Shown piece after piece: positions 45,581 through 57,734 of a stretch of DNA of 64,000 nt (position 1 is the stretch's first letter; the number at the start of each line of letters is the position of its first letter). Source of the DNA: Rhyzopertha dominica (lineage: Eukaryota; Arthropoda; Insecta; Coleoptera; Bostrichidae); the NCBI GenBank assembly GCA_025024175.1, contig QCXZ01000064.1:3782001-3846000 (forward strand). Direction: 5' to 3'. The notes under the pieces were generated by a model that did not search any database, was not told the DNA's origin, and saw only the letters and a program-made list of their open reading frames with translations. The translations under genes and the position numbers were made by a program.

Positions 45581-46249
45581 AAAGCTCCCTTATACAAAAT
45601 ACGGGGTGTTTTTAATTGTGTTTTCGAAATCGACCTTTGAGTGTTTTGGTGATTTGTGCATTGGTTGGAGGAACGTATCACGTTTAAGTAATGTAAGTGA
45701 TATTTTGTAGCGTAACGCTTCTACAATATTATTTTTGAAACGGTCTTGCCTGCTGTAGCGTTTGGTATTCATCATAAAATACTTTAAATGCGCCGAGTTC
45801 CCAAAGGTCAGTTCTTATATTAATACCGTTGGCATATTCGAAGAAGATAATGCAGATTCAAGGCTACTAGAAGAATGTAGCTTGCTAACCAGAAATTTGT
45901 GATTAAAATGTCGTTTTCTTTAACCTAACACAACTGTTTCACTTCAGTTAAGATCCATTTCGGAAAAATGTTCTCAATTTGCTGTAAGTAATTTTAGCTA
46001 GATATCTGTTTGTGTCGAGGAGGTAACCACTTTAGGCGCTACTTTTAAATGCAATACATAGCTACCTGATTCTGATTAACATTATTTTATAAGTATTTTA
46101 TGTTAGCTTTTTGCGGATAATTGTGCAAAGCCTATATAGATTACACATTCCGTAAAAAATATACATATCTTATATTTTATCTAAAAATCTTTTTTTATCA
46201 AATAAAACAAACGTGAACAGGCTATCATGTGTTGCACGACAAGTTCGTA

Positions 46250-47560
46250 CATACGTCCTGTAGAGCATAATTCAACATAAATAGAAATAATAAATGTTTT
46301 AAGATATAGGTACTTAAGTAATTAATGAAGTATTTATTCCATGAATAATCTTCGTGGATTTTCTGCAAGGTGACTTAAAACATCTTCTGTGAAATAAAGA
46401 CTCAAATTATTTGTACGTTTTCTATGTACACTGATCATACAAAGCCCCTTTATCACTAATTCCGTTATTGATGAACTCAGTTAGGTGAGGCGCATTCAGT
46501 TGCATCGCTCTCGCGTTTAACAAAAAATGAGTTGATACATTTTATTTGGGAGAATAAAGATCCGTGATCCACATAATGTATAATGTTATCATACGAAGTA
46601 CCAAAGGAACATAAATTTCACTTTAAAAGTTCAACTAATAGAAGTACGATTTTTGATTCAGAATTAACACATATCAAAGACTAATGCATTAGCCGATGCG
46701 CTTTTAGTACAGTTTCAACTTTTCGCACCAGAAGCTTTAGCAATTTTAGCTGGGAGTTCATATGTATAGCTGCTAAACATACAATTGTAGATAACTAACA
46801 TTTTTAAAACTCAGAATANCAAATGCCTCAGCATTATGCGTCAAGCTAACCTTCTTAGATCGCCAATGCATTGCTCTCAAAAATTAATCGACTACTTAAT
46901 ACTTTAACCAAATTAAGCTTCATTTAAATAAACTGAAATATATTTAATTGCATTTTTAACAACACACCAGGTTTTAATTCGTGCTGATCATGCTTTTACT
47001 GGATTCCTAATATTAAATAAATTGACTTTCATAAACGTGAGCTCGGAGGGATTTTTAGTTTTTTTGTATTAATTGTTAAAATGTAATGTGAATTTTGAAA
47101 TTTGGTACAAAAGTGAAAGCTATCACCGAATATATGGCAGATTCTGATGTGATTCCATATAACAGTAGTTAGTTGAACAACCTTTATAGGAAAAGGTAGA
47201 AAAGCTGAACTAAGCAGAAATCGTGTTATGACTCATCTTGACCAAGGTAGTCTTTTAAAGCTATATCCGCCCTTAGACAACGATTCGTAACAACAAGAAT
47301 GTTGCATTTACAGCTTCAAAACGCACATGGCATCGATTAAGCTCAGAAACCATTTGACAACGACTTATTAGAGAAGGTCATTTGCAAGGGTCAAATATGA
47401 GTTCTGGATGAAAATTGTGAAATACACTTGCCTATAAATTTTACTGTATTTACAATTTTGTAAATAAGACAATGTTTAGGTGTACACACATAATTAACCA
47501 GCTAAATGTATGGGAAATTGGAAAGGCCCAGAGTTGGCAACCCAGGTCCAGGAGGACCTG
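46250..47560 (+). repeat. Decayed second copy of the 55479-57726 element
   Basis: Collinear with 55540-57690: shared blocks include ATTCTGCAAGGTGACTTAAAA, AATAAAGATCCGTGATCCAC, AAATAAACTGAAATATATTT and GGAAAGGCCCAGAGTTGGC-like sequence. Terminal repeats are lost, and the copy is shorter in the middle. No transposase is recognisable. Confidence 0.85.
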
Positions 47561-48985
47561 TATAGTATATCAACATACTGTTGGTATTCCTAAGAATCAA
47601 CACGCTATGATTTTCTGTGGCTGTGTTACAATCAGTAATTAGGTACAAATCCGCAATAATATGTGGTTAGGCAGCTCATTTTCCTACAAGTTGCTTAATA
47701 CAAACCTTTAATGAAATATCATTTTAGTGCTCTTTCCGGCTTTACGCTTTCTATTAGTCCGTTTACCTGTTTTTTTTCTTACAATCACTGATCGTCGTGA
47801 AACCCTTTGCAATAACTATGTAATCGAATTAAACCCAAAATCGCTTATGGTTACCTACCCCCTGTACATAATAGGAGAAAACAATGAAAGCATTAAAACA
47901 ATGATGCTCCGATACACGACGTATTTATATAGAAGTAGCAATGTAGACATGCCCATTTTATTTATGGTAAACTGAACAAAATTTTAGATTATTTTGTCTA
48001 GACAATTTCAGTAAGAAACCAAATGATTACAGTATAAAATTAAGTACAAGTCTATTAGTTCCTCTGCCATTTTCTGTTTTAGTTTACTCTGATAAAACTA
48101 GTACACAACAACAATTTTGAGAGACTATAATATTGAATTACTGTTTATAATTAAGCGCAAGAAACTTCGATCTAAAATCCAGTATTTACTTGACTATATT
48201 GGAGGTATAGGTAGATACTATAAATTGGGGTAGAACGTGTGGTGTAAGCTTCATGTACCCTCGGAAACTATCATAAACGTATATTAACATGTAATGCCAC
48301 CAGGGCAGTTTATTCTCATGGTATTAAACATTACTTTACTTTAACTCCCTTCGAACTTAGTACAAGCGTGAACCCTATACGAAATGTAGAAACTCCCGTA
48401 TTATGGAGACGTATTAGGCATTAAAATTGCATGCCAATAACACCTGTAAAAAAGTAATTCCATTTCTGGATATCCCGTGTAAACAAATCTGCCGCTCCAG
48501 TGTGAATTCCGAAATCTAATTTCATACCTACATCTTCACTTTCTCCATACATTTTTGAGAGTACAGGGAAATGTTTCAGGCAGTTTGTTAGCTCCGGAGA
48601 AGCAGACGGAAATGTTAGATGATCAAAGCTCCTGGTATTTTATTTACGGTAGATATACTTCGTTTTCTTACGTGTCATATAATTTACTTTTATTAAATTG
48701 CTTTTGAACAAAACGTATAGGTAATTCAAATAATAAACAGTGTATGACAATGGAACATACTACATATTAGTTATTTTCTGGTATCTTGTATACCAAACAT
48801 TTTTTGCAGGTAATCTACAAGGTATCCCTAAAAGGTCTTTAAACACTTCTAGTATAAAATAAAACCGATTTAAGCAAACTTATCTCACTACGAAGCTGAT
48901 ATTATGAAAGATACAGGGTGTTAAAGTTCAAATTTTGTTTTTGATTTTCTTCAATACTTTTGCAGTAACTGAAGCATATAAAGAA
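47561..48985. other. No gene recognised
   Basis: AT-rich. The 82-codon frame at 47727-47975 has no domain. GATACAGGGTGTTAAAG near 48911 resembles a transposon terminus without a partner. Confidence 0.4.
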
Positions 48986-49261
48986 AGTTTTGTATATGGG
49001 ACTTGAAAGGATGTATTGACTGGTCCGAGTTAATTAAGTTTAGGGTTATTTTGCCTAAAGAATAGTCGGGTCTAAGACCAATTAACCTTCTTTCTGTTCT
49101 TTCGAAGGTTCTGGAGAGAGCACATGGTAGAATACATAGAGCGTGCAGGAATTCTTCCGCCTTGTCGGTCCGGCTTTCGTTCTTCACACAGTGCTACCAC
49201 AACACTTTTAAATTTGACATGTTGTTTTCCTGGCTGGTTCCCACGTTTGTTATTTGACCTT

Positions 49262-49296
49262 GACGTTTCGACACTCATGTCGGTGTCTTCCTCAGA
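49262..49296 (-). ncRNA. Hammerhead-like core, left end
   Basis: Minus strand CTGAGGA, stem GACAC/GTGTC, GAAAC, GTC: matches CUGANGA-stem II-GAAA. Mirror of the right end. Confidence 0.6.
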
Positions 49297-49317
49297 AGTA
49301 GCTCTGAAACTGAACCA

Positions 49318-49815
49318 GAGGAGCACATCGATGCCTTACGTCAATGGATGTACAGATAAGATCGGACGGCTGCTGAGAAGACATCATATAAACACCATCT
49401 TCACCGCCCCGGGAAAGATAGCTAACACCTTTCCGAAATATCGTTCGACGACTGAGGAGCTACAAACACAAGGTGTGTACAGCATCCCATGCAGCTGTGG
49501 GAAGGTTTACATCGGCCAAACCGGAAGGCACATCAGCACGAGAATCAAGGAGCACATGAAGGACACCAGAGACCGGCAAGGTGATAGGTCGGCTGTAGCA
49601 GAACATCGAATCGAGACTGGCCGCATCATCAAATTCGAGGAAGCACAAGTGCTATCGAGGGAAGCGAGATTCTGGCCGAGACTGTACAAGGAAGCCATCG
49701 AAATTATTATATTATGTAATTAATTATAACCGAGACCGGCGCATCGAACTACCTGGAATCTGGAAACCGGTCATGCGTAACAACGCCCTCGCATCCGTGA
49801 ACCGGACGAGTATAA
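49318..49815 (+). pseudogene. Penelope-like GIY-YIG endonuclease, 5'-truncated
   Basis: Starts mid-protein: MPYVNGCTDKIGRLLRRHHI and NTIFTAPGKIA, then GVYSIPCSCGKVYIGQTGRH, the GIY-YIG core with both Tyr motifs intact and the following Arg, then RIKEHMKDTR, a SAVAEH block with the conserved His, and the Glu of FEEAQVLSREARFWPRLYKE. A frame change at about 49710 separates it from the last block (RRIELPGIWKPVMRNNALAS). GC content is higher than in the surrounding DNA, suggesting recent arrival. No RT domain remains. Confidence 0.9.
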
Positions 49816-49856
49816 ATACCGGAGCGGACTAGGACACTTCAGTTTCAGAGCTACTT

Positions 49857-49890
49857 CTGAGGAAGACACTGATATGAGTGTCGAAACGCC
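49857..49890 (+). ncRNA. Hammerhead-like core, right end
   Basis: CTGAGGA at 49857-49863, stem II GACAC (49865-49869) with GTGTC (49878-49882), GAAA at 49883-49886, then CGCC. Stem I and the cleavage-site triplet were not resolved by eye. Confidence 0.6.
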
Positions 49891-50215
49891 AAGGTCAAAT
49901 AACCAACGTGGTAACTAGCCCGGAAAACAACATATCATCGACAACAACCGCGGAAGCCTTCAAACCAAAACTTTTAAATTTGATTGATGATATCATAAGG
50001 ACAGTAGATGATAGATTCTCAGTAGCTGTAGTTTCAATTGATTGTTCTAAAGTTTTCGACTCGTTGCTTTGTGTTGGGTTGAGTTTTTACTGTTTTGGTA
50101 TTGGGTCTGTAAGGTTTTTTTATGTCTTATTTGCACCATAGGCAAGTAAGTGATCATGTCTCTAGCTGCCAACAGATATGTTCGGGTGTGTCACAGCCAC
50201 TTAATACAGAATAGA

Positions 50216-51435
50216 GTAGAGGCGGCAATACCGTTTCAGCGAGTGCTTTGGCTGTTTTAAAACAGGATTACAGGTGCTTTGCCTCAAATTTCGTATAGAA
50301 GTTATCACAATGCATGTCAATACTCCACACCTTTGACATTTATAAGGAAAAACGACCTTCACCCGACGGTTTTATTAACTAGTCGACCATTTTTTATTAA
50401 AGTAAAGCTCGCTTATGTAAAAAGTTTGTGTCGTATAGACTTGTACAAAATCCACTCACAGGCAAATAGCTACGGGAAATAAATTTCCTCGGTAAACTTG
50501 ATACGTAACGTTTAATTTGAAAGTTACCCGAACGAAATATGACTTGTTTTTCTTGGAAGTTTGCCGTAGACGTTTGACATGGCAGGACCAATCATACAAA
50601 AAAATGCCAACTTTCATATTCTGCGAAGTTCATTTTAGACACTACGGGTGGGATATGTATCGATTCCGATAACTTTCTTATACCCATGGATGTTACATAG
50701 AGTGATAAGAAAGTTCGAAATAAAATTCCCAATTTAGTTATGCAACATTTTTTTTGTTTCAATAATAAACATTTTGTTCAAAAATCAAAGTTAGTTATGG
50801 GTTCTTTGCTGTCCCCTCCAATGTTAAATTTTGATATTGTTATGTAGATAACGTTTTGTCTCCTTTTAACGGAAATCATTTATAACTTTCAGTTATAAAA
50901 CAGAAGTTAACAACAAATTTTCTTTTTAGATTTATTAATTTTACGTGTCAAACCTTCACCTCACTTATCTTTTGAATTGCTTAGAAAATCAACACGCACA
51001 GACAATATTCTGTCTTATTTATCTTTTCACCCTTATACATACAAATCAGCTGTTTTTCGTTCTCTTTTTAAGACTTTTTAACATTCTTTTTTCATTAGAT
51101 GCTGTTGAAAAAGAACTCGGTGTAATTCTTTAAAATGCTTTCAATAACAGTTTTCCAAGTAATTGATACAGTTTTTTTTAAACTATTTGATAAAATTTAA
51201 GCTTTCTGGTTAACACCATTTATAATAAGGAAGCAAAAATTTGGTAAAGATTGACCAGAAACATAGATTGACAAAAACATTTAGATTGTTTAACCCCGAC
51301 AGTAAGCCCCCATAAAAGTAATGACACCCAGATGTTTAGAATACAAATTATTTATTTGAATAGATTTACCTGCATCTTAGATAAAAAATGCGCAGGGAGA
51401 AATGGATTAAGGACAGAAAAGTGTGAAAAGACGTT
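50216..51435. other. No gene recognised
   Basis: Includes a slightly more complex patch at 50280-50640. Nothing can be assigned. Confidence 0.4.
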
Positions 51436-51439
51436 GTTT

Positions 51440-51890
51440 CTTTGAGGGTTTTCAAAGATGATCACGCAAATTTAATACGACGTACGATTTATGAAGCATA
51501 CAAAAATAATTTGCATTGACAATTGAAGAATTACACCAGAAAATTGAAATTGCGCTAAAAATTAACTGCTGTAAGGAGAGTTTACGTAATTATTTAAGAA
51601 TAGTTATAGAAGTTTCATTGTAAGAAAATAGCGAGTGAATTACTTAAACCAAATTAAAAATGTCGACATGAAGATGTTTGTTGACGAAATTTGGCACGAC
51701 ACCCATGACACTGTGAAAGAGTTGGTGCTATAAGAGTAACGAATGTTGAATGTACCGGCTTTACACGGCAAAAGAAAATTATTCTACATGCGGGATCTAA
51801 AACCGGATGAGTGGAAGATGCTTCGGCTAAAAATATAAGGACGCAAAGGTAGATTACCATGAAAGTATCACAACTTAAGTTTCTGAAAAC
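51440..51890 (+). pseudogene. N-terminal half of a DDE_3-type transposase, eroded
   Basis: Plus-strand traces in changing frames: VFKDDHANLIRRTIYEAYKN at about 51450, MFVDEIWHDTHDTVKE at about 51670 (first catalytic Asp in VDEIW; relatives read LDETW), then FTRQKKIILHAGSKTG and VEDASAKN (about 51765-51835), and VDYHE at about 51850. This is the front half of the transposase type whose back half (YHSDMN onward) lies at 4335-4870. Stops and frameshifts throughout. Confidence 0.65.
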
Positions 51891-51939
51891 TGGTTTGAGA
51901 ATAAACTACTGTCAAAGCTCCCTGTCATTGGAGTAATTG

Positions 51940-52345
51940 TACTCTCTTTGTATGCAATAAAGGCAAAATTCCAGTTTTGAATCATTCAGGAATATACAGT
52001 TTCTCATGTAACGATTGTAATTCTGTTTATATCGGACAAGCCGAAAGATTTCTTAATTAGAGGAAGTGAACATACGAGTATGAAACAATTTGAAAAATAT
52101 AGAAATCCTGATATTGTTACAACAAATTCGTAGTTTGCTAATCACTTATTATTACATAAATGCACTGCTATTTTAAACAATTTAAATTTCTTACACATTT
52201 GTTACAAATCTTCAAAATATACAAAACTATAAATGACAAAAATTTAACCGTCTTGAATGATTGTTGTAATTTTATTTGCCCCATATTAAACTGTTTATTT
52301 GATCCCTGAAATCTTTGTGTTGCAGACATGTACTTTACTATCTGT
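51940..52345 (+). pseudogene. Penelope-like GIY-YIG fragment
   Basis: Plus strand: KGKIPVLNHSGIYSFSCNDC followed by NSVYIGQAERFLN, a GIY-YIG core with both Tyr motifs, then a stop and frame change. GSEHTSMKQFEKYRNPDI, FANHLLLHKCTAI and a C-terminal NFICPILNCLFDP (about 52270-52310) complete the domain. RT region absent; ends not defined. Differs from the families at 15.2, 37, 39 and 49 kb. Confidence 0.75.
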
Positions 52346-52825
52346 TTGAGGTCAAGTCTGTTCGTTTCCATTCTGAGTTTATTTGTATTATGATACTGAC
52401 GGTGGCTATTTGCTTCCCTTATTCATTTGGTTAAGTCTTCACCATCATTGTCACTCATTTTTAATAGTTTTTTAACATTTTACTTGGAAACACCAGATTG
52501 AGAAAAACCAGCAACGACCCTAACGAGTCACCCTGGTCTAACCGTATTTTCGGACTGTTTTGTGCATTTTATGATTTTAACACNGGCAAAAAATCGTATG
52601 TTCAATTCGACAATAAAATAAAGATTTAGTGCCTTGGCTGGCTTAAAGCTTCGACTTTTTTTAACATTTACGTTATTGCTTTATTAAACAAATGGCTATC
52701 AATTTTCAAAGAAAAACACCCTTTTATTACTGTTCGAGTTTCGAAAAGCATTTCTCGCAAAAATCTAACTAACTAAATGATGAATTTTGTTTCTAATTTT
52801 ATGAACAGGCTATATTGAGAAGAAT
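52346..52825. other. No gene recognised
   Basis: AT-rich, one N at 52584. Confidence 0.4.
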
Positions 52826-52839
52826 ATAAAATTATATTA

Positions 52840-53235
52840 TTCAATGGCCCACCCACTCATGTTTGCAGCACATTCCTTTCGTCTGTTGACGTCAACACCA
52901 AATTCTCGTAAACGTCCAAAATAGGTCGTATTTTGTTGCAATCGTGTGTAAAATTGTTTACACATCAATTACCAACGCAATTTCGAAAGAAAGATGCGAT
53001 CCTCCGCAAGTAGGCGTACGATCCGTCCAAAAAACAGCAAAGACGTAAAAAAAACCCATCATATCTGATGTCCGATATAAATAACGTGTGGCAGGCCGCC
53101 CTGAATATCAATTTAGGGGGTAGATGCTGACGGGCGTTATTAAATTGATTTGGTGTCCACCGCCGAAAGGCATAATAATTGGGCATTAGGGAATGGTCTT
53201 GTGGACCTAGCTGCTGAGCTCTTTGTTCCCGGAAA
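52840..53235. other. GC-richer non-coding island
   Basis: Block with CGTCTGTTGACGTCAACACC (containing palindromic TTGACGTCAA), CGATCCTCCGCAAG and GGCAGGCCGCC. A 73-codon minus frame (52965-53186) has no domain. Candidate regulatory DNA. Confidence 0.32.
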
Positions 53236-53239
53236 GGGG

Positions 53240-54760
53240 ACTAAAATTTTATTGAAGACGTGTCTATCATATTGGTATGCTTTCTAGATATGGATGTATA
53301 AATTTAGCTTTAAATATCTAAAGGTTGTTACCTTTAATATAAAAAAAATTCTGTCACGACGCAAACCTCACTTCTATGCATTTCTTAAAAAAAATAATTG
53401 AGAACTTAGAACTCTGACAAAACACCAAATAAAAGGTACTTAACAGAAATTGACATAATTTTAATGTTTTAATAGTGACAGGATATTATTAAGCAAATTA
53501 AAAAAACGAATCTTCCAAAACACATCAAGGTAATTGAACTTTTAGTACAGATTTTTGTTGTACGTATGATTGTCATTAATTTCATGAGGATTATTTTGTG
53601 GCATATTTTTAGGAGCAAAGCTCATTCAGTTAAACAATAGCGAAAGTTTTCATGTCTTCCATTTTTGTTTACCTACATAGGTATATATATCGCTAATTTT
53701 TGTTTACCATCGGGAGCATTTCTCCAGAAAGGGGTAAAAACTCATGTACTGTATAGTTTTTAACCTAGAACAAAAGATGCCAAAACAGTATTGTCATAAA
53801 TAATATCATGGTTTTTCTTGAATCTTAAATCTCTTAACCTGTCATTTAAATGCTACTGTAATTTCATAGCAATGTATCTTTCAGTCTTCACTACAGAAGA
53901 TGTTGACTTACAATTAGTTGTCACTAAATGAGTTAGAAAGAGTTAAAGTGATAAAAAAAGCGAAAAATCCATTTTCATCAGTATCAGATGGACCTCGTAC
54001 AATACTAAATTCTCTTCTTTTCTGAATTTTATCCACATCAATCAAAAACTACCATTTAACTATATTGTAATATACATTACTTCGATGTAGCCATTTAAGT
54101 TTAAATTTAGGCAGTAAGCACTTGTTGATTATGTCGAATGACGGAAGATAATTCCAAAAATAACAAAAACATCTACCAGTAGCATTACAGATTCTAGTGA
54201 AACTGAAACAATTCCGATTGATACTAATAGTATTTTTGTTCTTTCTTTGAAATGTTGATATTCAACAAGTACTGAAGTAATGTCGCAGCTAGCAAAAACC
54301 GACGACATAGACTGACAAGTAATATTTATTATTAATATGTAATATTTAAAAGTAGCACAATTTTAAGCGATTGTATCTTAACAAAGGTACGAGCATGATC
54401 GAATGTGAGTTACTGCTTTTTTGCCACAGTTTCGAATAAAAACGGTATTTTAGAAATTAAGTTTTATATGCTGCCAGCTTTATAGGTACCGAACCAAAAT
54501 GGACGGAAATTAAAATTTAATGAACTGCCCAAATTCAAAACTCTAATATTTCTTGCTCTCATTTTTTTAATTATACACTTCACCACCCTAAAATTGGATA
54601 TTTGCGCTCGTAGAGAAGGCGAAAAGTGTTTTTTTAACTACCTGTAGCACCATTCATCACGAGAGCAATCGAGCGTAGCACATTCGTATGATTGATTTTA
54701 CTACTGGCAAACATTGCCGTAGTTAGGTACATTTACAGCTAAGAACAATTGAGATTGGTT
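53240..54760. other. AT-rich, no gene recognised
   Basis: No sustained ORF, no domain and no repeat relation noted. Confidence 0.45.
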
Positions 54761-54763
54761 TTA

Positions 54764-55286
54764 TACGAGGGTCATGTCATAATTCCTGCACATGTCAAGC
54801 TGGCGCTGAATTGGCGATAGTGAAAAAACAGGTGCTGTGAAATTATAAAAGTCTATCATTGGAACATCACTTAGCTGTATATAGAGTGTGGGCAGTTCAC
54901 TCAGTTCATGTGTAAAAAAATCTGAAAAAATTTAAATGCATGATTCCAAAAGTGTAGACAAGATATGAAAGATGGCGTAATTGCATGATAGCGCTTGATC
55001 GCATAAAGCATGAGTCCTCCAGATTTCGTTCTGTTCGTCCAGTGGAAAGGAGAATTTCAGTCCGATTTATTGACTTGAAAGGATAAAAGCCCTGCAACAG
55101 CTTATGCGTTCCAATTTCTGAAACATCTAGACAAATATGGCGTATTTAACGACGTTACTGGCGAAGCGATGGCGACGTGTTTTTGATATGACGGGATTAT
55201 ATTGAACTACTTTATTGCAATTTTATAAAATATACGTGCCATTGGCAGCAGTGTTTTCGTTTGCAGTAATTTTGGCATGACCCTCA
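54764..55286 (+). mobile_element. Miniature mariner-derived element
   Basis: Inverted ends: TACGAGGGTCATGTCATAAT at 54764 and, reversed from 55286, TATGAGGGTCATGCCAAAAT, each starting with TA. The 523 bp interior keeps traces of a mariner N-terminus (RISVRFIDLKG near 55055) but no catalytic core. An internally deleted copy. Confidence 0.85.
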
Positions 55287-55478
55287 TAGTTTGATTACAG
55301 ATATTCCTGAATGTTTCTATATATTTAACCATAATAATTTTAATGAACAATCAATTTTATTTGTTCATCTATTGCAAGGAATCCTATCACCTAAGGTTTC
55401 CAGCTTATTAACAAAAGTGTCTTTGTCTGGTAACCCTTAAAAAATAAATACCTACTTAATAACACTGGAGCTTGTTTC

Positions 55479-57726
55479 CATGGGCGTACCCACCTTTTGG
55501 TCTAAGGGGGGACAGAGCAGGAATTTCCCTTACTGAATAATTCAACATAAATAAAAATGTGTATTTATCGAATTATGTACCTAAGTAATTAACGAAGTAT
55601 TTATTTCATGAACAATATTCGTTAATTTTCTGCAAGGTGACTTAAAACATTTTCTGTGAAGGCCCAAGTTTTTTATGTTTTTTATATACTGTTCTCAAAA
55701 GCTCGTTTATTCCTAACTCAATTATTAATGATCTCAGTTGGGCGATATTTCGCGCATTCAGTTGCATGTCTATCACGTTTAACAAAAGATGAGTAGATAC
55801 ATTTTATTTGGAAGAATAAAGATCCGTGATCCACATAATCTATAGTAATGTCAAACGAACTACCAAAGAAATATAAATTTCGCCTTAAGCATCTACTAAT
55901 AGAACCACGTTTTATGATTTGGGATTTGCACAAATCAAATAATTAATTAACCGATGCGCTTTTTAGCTTCAGAAATTTAAGTTAGGAGTGAATAGGTAGC
56001 TAGTATAGAGAAAAAAATATTATTAAAACTTAGAATGAGGAAACAACCTGGTCGTGAAGAAGTACCTAACACTGTAATGATTTAAGCTGCTGGTTTAGCT
56101 AATCTTAGTTGAACTTAAAAATACAAGTTATATATAAGCCCCAGCATTATGCCTCAGCTGGCCAAACTCCACCAATCAGCATTAAATTGATGGTCGTTTT
56201 ATCTCTAACAATTTTTAATCATACATCTAATTTTACTCAAATTTCTGCATATTTTAAAACCATCATTTGTTATATCTCTCAAGCTGCAAAAATCCTTTCA
56301 TGTATTATATCGATCTTGCTGACTGTCATTGATTTGCGGAAAATGGCTCAATATTCCTAAAAACGTATATTAAATATTTTTACAAAATTTACTTGACTAT
56401 ACCGAAATCTGCAGGGATTCACAATTAAACGCACAGTATAAATTATTAAAAATGTAGGTATTCCTTTAAGTTCAATTAATCTTATGATGGCAATGTAAGT
56501 TATACTTCGATTATTACTTCTGCGGAAGCTTTTATGTGACATAAATGTAATTTATGTTTTTAACTTTAATCATAAATGCATATTTTATGTGCTTAAGGCG
56601 ACTAATATCGTCATTTGAAACTGAATATGAGCACATCGATAAGACTTCATTAAACTTGGATATTAGCAAATGTTGGATTAAAAACCGTGATCGCATTGAT
56701 CTGATATTTTAAATAGACCAAATTTGAGCACTTCTTTTTGGTCTTCGGTTAAAATAATGACCAGGGCATAAATCGAAAATAGTGCTGTTGGGTCGATTAT
56801 ATAAATGCGAAATAATAACCAACACTAAAATGATAGCATAGTACATCTCAATGTTCGACGACGATTTTGTATACGCATTATGAGTAAGTACTGTGTAAAA
56901 TCAGAATTAAGATAGTTGCATAAAATTATACAAGACATGTTTTGTTATGAATACAGTACAGAATATACCATCTTGCATTTAGACTGAGCTTTTGGGTTTA
57001 TTTGATTATCCCATTTTTCATTGAGCTATTATTTTTTTAGTTAAGCCAACTTCCGCAGTTCGCCAGTGCACTGCTTCAAAAATTAGCCCAGCACTTAATA
57101 TTTTAACCAAATTAAGCCTCATTTAAATAAACTGAAATATATTTAATCCGTTTTCAAAAAGTCTTTTGTACACTGGCATTTTAACAGCACACCGGGTTTT
57201 AATTCGTGCTTATAATACTACTGGATTCCTACAACTTACGTTAGACTTTCGTAACTCTTAGTTCGGATGGATTTTTGCTCAAAATAACTGATATATTTGA
57301 TTTTCTTTTGTTTCTCTGTATTAATTTTGAAATTTGGAACTAAGAAGATTGGAGTTACCGCCAAATACAAATATGTGGCCGATTCTGTGTATTCCACATA
57401 ACAGTATCATGCGTAGTTGTACAATCCCTGTAAGTAAACATATTAGAAGAACTGAGCAAACTACAAATCGTATTATGACTCCTGGCCAAAATAACCTTGG
57501 AAACCAACAACAACGACTTATTGAATGTCATTTGCATAGGTCAAATATGAGTTCTGGATGAAAATTGTGAAATACGCTTATCTATAAATTTTACTTCATT
57601 AATAATTTCGTAAATACGTGCTTATTAATCAGCTAAATGTATGAAAGGTGGAAAGGGCCCAGAGTTGGCTGTCCAGGACCAGGGGGAGGCGGGTGCCCCC
57701 CTTGCTCCCCCTTCGGTACGCCCATG
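55479..57726. mobile_element. DNA transposon with CATGGGCGTACC ends, 8-bp TSD
   Basis: Starts CATGGGCGTACC at 55479 and ends GGTACGCCCATG at 57726. CTTGTTTC at 55471-55478 and 57727-57734 is a perfect 8 bp target duplication. An 8 bp duplication fits hAT or P-type elements; the CA start with no CAGGG leaves the superfamily open. The 2248 bp interior is AT-rich with GC-rich ends and no recognisable transposase (the longest frame, 57334-57561, has no domain). A decayed relative lies at 46250-47560. Confidence 0.9.
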
Positions 57727-57734
57727 CTTGTTTC

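Larger units (their letters stand above)
49218..49969 (+). mobile_element. Short Penelope-like element with inverted hammerhead ends
   Basis: Inserted in a non-LTR RT with the 14 bp target duplication ACTTTTAAATTTGA at 49204-49217 and 49970-49983. The left end 49218-49314 is the inverted copy of 49838-49933. Each holds a hammerhead-like core. Between them is a 5'-truncated ORF with the GIY-YIG domain. The arrangement matches the inverted pseudo-LTR form of Penelope-like elements. Confidence 0.93.
48990..50215 (+). pseudogene. Non-LTR reverse transcriptase, split by a Penelope element
   Basis: Before the insertion (49040-49217): ILPKE*SGLRPINLLSVLSK and VLERA, then in another frame VEYIERAGILPPCRSGFRSS followed by HSATTTLLNLT. 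After it (49984 on): LIDDIIRTVDDRFSVAVVSI, motif A DCSKVFDSL at about 50045, then shifted FMSYLHHRQVSDHVSSCQQI before it fades at about 50215. The palm motif C is not reached. The split falls in the LLNLTD block just before motif A, and the target duplication makes the join clean. Confidence 0.82.

Noticed and set aside
47727..47975. 82-codon plus frame
   Set aside because: No domain, no splice context, and AT-driven composition.
49460..49698. 62-63 codon minus frames
   Set aside because: Antisense to the GIY-YIG domain on the plus strand.
55479..57726. Helitron or Polinton
   Set aside because: Perfect 8-bp target duplication and inverted ends rule out Helitrons, and no polymerase or capsid-type genes are present.
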